Positions 61,322 to 64,000 of a stretch of 64,000 bases of DNA are shown in pieces. A program made the position numbers and the translations under genes. The DNA comes from Mycolicibacterium pulveris (GTDB lineage: Bacteria > Actinomycetota > Actinomycetes > Mycobacteriales > Mycobacteriaceae): the NCBI RefSeq assembly GCF_010725725.1, contig NZ_AP022599.1, positions 4,216,001 through 4,280,000 on the forward strand. The letters run 5' to 3'. A model generated the notes under the pieces. It did no database searches, was not told where the DNA came from, and saw only the letters and a list, made by a program, of their open reading frames with translations. Within the stretch, counting starts at the first letter, position 1, and every line of letters begins with the position of its first letter.

Positions 61322-64000
61322 CCGCGACCGAGGCGACGCCCGCCATCGAAGACGTGATGGCGCTGAGCCCGCTGCAGCAGGGGCTCTACTCGCTGGCGAA
61401 GCTCAGCGACGACGACCGCGGCGATCCCTATGTGATCGCCATGGCCGCCGACATCAGCGGCACGTTGGACACCGCACTGCTACGCGACTGCGCCGCAACG
61501 ATGCTGGCGCGCCATCCCAACCTGAGGGCGAGTTTCCTGCAGGCCAACCCGGGCCGGCCGGTGCAGGTGGTGCCCACCCGGGTCGACGTGCCCTGGCGGC
61601 AGATCACCGCGACCGCCGACGAGGTGGACGCGCTGGAGGCCGACGAGCGCCGCCGCCCGTTCGATCTCGAACGCGGACCGGCCATCCGATTCCTGCTCAT
61701 CGCATTGCCGCGGTCGCGGTGGCGATTGATCGTCGTCGCCCACCACATCATCATCGACGGATGGTCGCTGCCGCTGTTCGTCGGTGAGCTGATCACGCTG
61801 TACCGGTCGAGCGGTGACCTCGCCGCCCTTCCGCCGCCGCCGCGACCGTACCGCGACTACATCGGTTGGCTCGCTGATCGAGACCGGGACGCCAGCCGGG
61901 AGCTGTGGCGGGAACACCTTGCCGGCCTCGACGGTCCGACGCTGCTGACGCCCGCGCTGACCACCGGTGAGCCGCCGGACGGAGCGCCGCGGCGCACCGA
62001 GTTGAAGCTGGACCGTCAAGGCACCGCCGAACTGTCAGAGGCCGCGCGCGCCCGCGGTGTCACCGTGAACACCCTGATGCAGATGGCATGGGCCACACTG
62101 TTGTCGGCGTTCACCGACCGCAGCGATGTGGTGTTCGGGGTGACGGTGTCCGGGCGCCCAGGTGAGCTCACCGGCGTGGAGACGATGGTCGGGCTGTTCA
62201 TCAACACGGTGCCACTACGGGTGCGGCTGGACCCGGTGGCGTCGGTCGGTGCGCAATGCCGCGCGGTGCAGCGGGAGGCCGCGCTGTTGCGCGATCACAG
62301 CCACGTGCCGCACGCGGAGCTGCGGGCGCTGGGCGGTGTCGGAGAGATGTTCGACAGCCTGCTGGTGTACGAGAACTTTCCACCGGGAGGGCTGGTCGGG
62401 GGCGGCGATTTCACCGCCAACGGCGCGACGTTCCGTCCGGCGGCGCTGGAGAGCCTGTCGCACTTCCCGGTCACCATCGCCGCGCACATGGTCGACGACC
62501 AACTGACCGTGCTGGTCGAAGCGATCGACGGGGCGCTCGGCCTGATGAGCGCTGAGTCGCTGGGCCGGCGTCTGCTGGCGACCGTGGAGCGTCTGATCAG
62601 CCACTGGGACCGTCCGCTGCGCGACGTCAGCGTGCTGCTCGACGGTGAGGGCTCGCCGCCAGCCCAGATCGCCCCCGCCCCAACAGATGACGGTGTGCAT
62701 ACGACCTTCACCGCCGTCGCGAACCGCAGGTTGGCATCGGTGGCCCTGAGCTGGCCCGGCGGTGAGCTGACCTTCCGCGAACTCGATGAAGCAGCCGACC
62801 GGCTGGCCGCCGCGCTGGCGCGTCGTGGCGTCGAGCCCGAACGCCCGGTGGCGATCCGCCTCGCCCGCGGCCCCGAGTATGTGATCGCGATGTTCGCGGT
62901 GTTGAAGGCCGGGGGCGTGATCGTTCCGCTCGACCCGTCCATGCCCGCCGACCGCGTCGCCGACATCCTGCAGCAGTGCGACGCGACCCTGGTCATCGAC
63001 GACACGCTCATCGCCGCGACCGCCGACGAACCGGTTGGGGATTTCGAACCCGTTGCGGCACAGCCGGGCCAGGCCGCCTATGTGGTGTTCACCTCGGGCA
63101 CCACCGGACGACCGAAGGGCGTCATCGGCACCCATCAGGCCCTGCTGGCCTACGCCGAGGACCACGCTGAGAATGTGTTGCGCCCCGCGGCGGCCCGGCT
63201 GCGGCATCCGCTGCGGGTCGCCCACGCGTGGTCGTTCGCGTTCGACGCCGCCTGGCAGCCGCTGGCCGCGCTGCTGGATGGGCACGCCGTTCACATCGTC
63301 GACGGCGACGTGCAGCGGGATGCCGAGGCGTTGGTGCAGACGATCGGGCGGTACGGCATCGACATGATCGACACCACCCCGTCGATGTTCGCCCAACTGC
63401 ACGCCGAAGGCCTGCTCACCACGGTGCCCCTCGGGGTGCTCGCGCTGGGCGGGGAGGCCGTCGGCGTCCCGGCATGGAACCTGATCCGCCACGAATGCGC
63501 CCGCACCGGCATGGCGGCCTACAACTGTTACGGCCCAACCGAAACCACGGTGGAAGCCGTCGTCGCCACCATCGCCGATCACGAGCAACCCACGATCGGG
63601 CGGCCGACCTCGCCCAGCCGCGCCTATGTCCTGGACTCCTGGCTGCGGCCGGTGCCCGACGGTGTCGCCGGCGAGCTGTACCTGGCCGGTGGCCAGGTGA
63701 CCCGCGGTTACCACGGCAGGCCGGGGGAGACGGCGAGCCGATTCGTCGCCGACCCGTTCGTAGCCGGGCAGCGGATGTACCGCACCGGCGATGTGGTGCG
63801 CCGCCAGGTCGACGGTGCACTGCAGTTCCTGGGTCGCAGCGATGCCCAGCTGAAAGTTCGCGGCTTCCGGGTGGAGCCCAGCGAGATCGCCGCGGTGCTG
63901 CACAGTCATCCGGCGGTGCACCACGTCCACGTCGCGGTGCGCAGAAAACGCGGGGGGCCACGGTTGACCGCCTACGTGGCCGCCGACCCGGCGCCCGCCG
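61318..64000 (+). CDS. mbtF: Mycobactin synthetase MbtF (partial, runs off the right edge)
   Basis: 894 codons visible from the ATG overlapping the mbtE stop (ATGA). C-type domain about 15-450: MALSPLQQGLYSLAKLS and HHIIIDGWSLP. Adenylation domain from about 480: YVVFTSGTTGRPKG near 587, YNCYGPTETTVEAVVA, MYRTGDVVRR, GRSDAQLKVRGFRVEPSE. The PCP and the terminal domain lie beyond 64000. It activates and adds the second hydroxylysine, which is cyclised on release. Confidence 0.93.
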   Translation, partial: MTATEATPAIEDVMALSPLQQGLYSLAKLSDDDRGDPYVIAMAADISGTLDTALLRDCAATMLARHPNLRASFLQANPGRPVQVVPTRVDVPWRQITATADEVDALEADERRRPFDLERGPAIRFLLIALPRSRWRLIVVAHHIIIDGWSLPLFVGELITLYRSSGDLAALPPPPRPYRDYIGWLADRDRDASRELWREHLAGLDGPTLLTPALTTGEPPDGAPRRTELKLDRQGTAELSEAARARGVTVNTLMQMAWATLLSAFTDRSDVVFGVTVSGRPGELTGVETMVGLFINTVPLRVRLDPVASVGAQCRAVQREAALLRDHSHVPHAELRALGGVGEMFDSLLVYENFPPGGLVGGGDFTANGATFRPAALESLSHFPVTIAAHMVDDQLTVLVEAIDGALGLMSAESLGRRLLATVERLISHWDRPLRDVSVLLDGEGSPPAQIAPAPTDDGVHTTFTAVANRRLASVALSWPGGELTFRELDEAADRLAAALARRGVEPERPVAIRLARGPEYVIAMFAVLKAGGVIVPLDPSMPADRVADILQQCDATLVIDDTLIAATADEPVGDFEPVAAQPGQAAYVVFTSGTTGRPKGVIGTHQALLAYAEDHAENVLRPAAARLRHPLRVAHAWSFAFDAAWQPLAALLDGHAVHIVDGDVQRDAEALVQTIGRYGIDMIDTTPSMFAQLHAEGLLTTVPLGVLALGGEAVGVPAWNLIRHECARTGMAAYNCYGPTETTVEAVVATIADHEQPTIGRPTSPSRAYVLDSWLRPVPDGVAGELYLAGGQVTRGYHGRPGETASRFVADPFVAGQRMYRTGDVVRRQVDGALQFLGRSDAQLKVRGFRVEPSEIAAVLHSHPAVHHVHVAVRRKRGGPRLTAYVAADPAPA

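Noticed and set aside
1..64000. tRNA or rRNA genes, CRISPR arrays, transposases, phage genes
   Set aside because: None recognised by eye; a tRNA scan and repeat finder would be needed to exclude them fully.

Overview
The window is high-GC actinobacterial DNA and almost certainly comes from a Mycobacterium, most likely a fast-growing Mycolicibacterium type. The gene order rpsT / comEA-comEC-holA / lepA-lppR / subI-cysTWA / cysH-sirA / hemW / mbt matches the M. tuberculosis Rv2415c-Rv2379c neighbourhood as I remember it. Translational coupling by ATGA or GTGA overlaps is common, and GTG starts are frequent.

Layout. (1) 1-5.4 kb, minus strand: a catabolic, steroid-like operon with an FAD dehydrogenase, two SDRs, a SnoaL-like protein and an acyl-CoA dehydrogenase pair. 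The upstream end is broken: a truncated acyl-CoA dehydrogenase abuts an aldehyde dehydrogenase fragment, which abuts a beheaded secreted-protein fragment. (2) 6-14 kb: an exported protein and a membrane protein that overlap tail to tail, then comEA-comEC-holA, rpsT, an RNase Z-like enzyme, a CBS protein, an acetyltransferase and a PemK/MazF-like protein. (3) 14.7-31 kb: lepA, which appears to start at ATC, two PknH-sensor lipoproteins, a GH15 trehalase-like enzyme and an FAD monooxygenase. The sulfate uptake operon subI-cysTWA and the assimilation operon sirA-cysH-chelatase follow, each preceded by a leaderless polycysteine leader peptide. hemW and birA close this part. (4) 31.3-41 kb: accessory genes between hemW and mbtA: a CBS protein, tandem palindromic repeats, an ECF sigma/anti-sigma pair, a large iterative-type PKS, and small metabolic genes. 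(5) 41-64 kb: the mycobactin cluster, with mbtA and mbtB divergent, an F420-type oxidoreductase divergent from two IrtA/IrtB-like ABC half-transporters, then a thioesterase-mbtC-mbtD-mbtE-mbtF operon that runs off the right edge.

How it works together. IdeR-like iron boxes precede mbtB, the ABC pair and the thioesterase-mbtCDEF operon. Another precedes the PKS at 33285-38420. That PKS has the KS-AT-DH/TH-KR-ACP order and size of 6-methylsalicylic acid synthases, and no mbtI (salicylate synthase) is seen near mbtA. The leading hypothesis is that this strain makes the aromatic cap of mycobactin as 6-methylsalicylate by a polyketide route. That would supply a genetic basis for the 6-methylsalicyl mycobactins described chemically decades ago. 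Other departures from the M. tuberculosis cluster are an MbtB without its thioesterase, a stand-alone thioesterase with a Cys nucleophile, and an embedded IrtAB-like pair lacking the siderophore-interaction domain.
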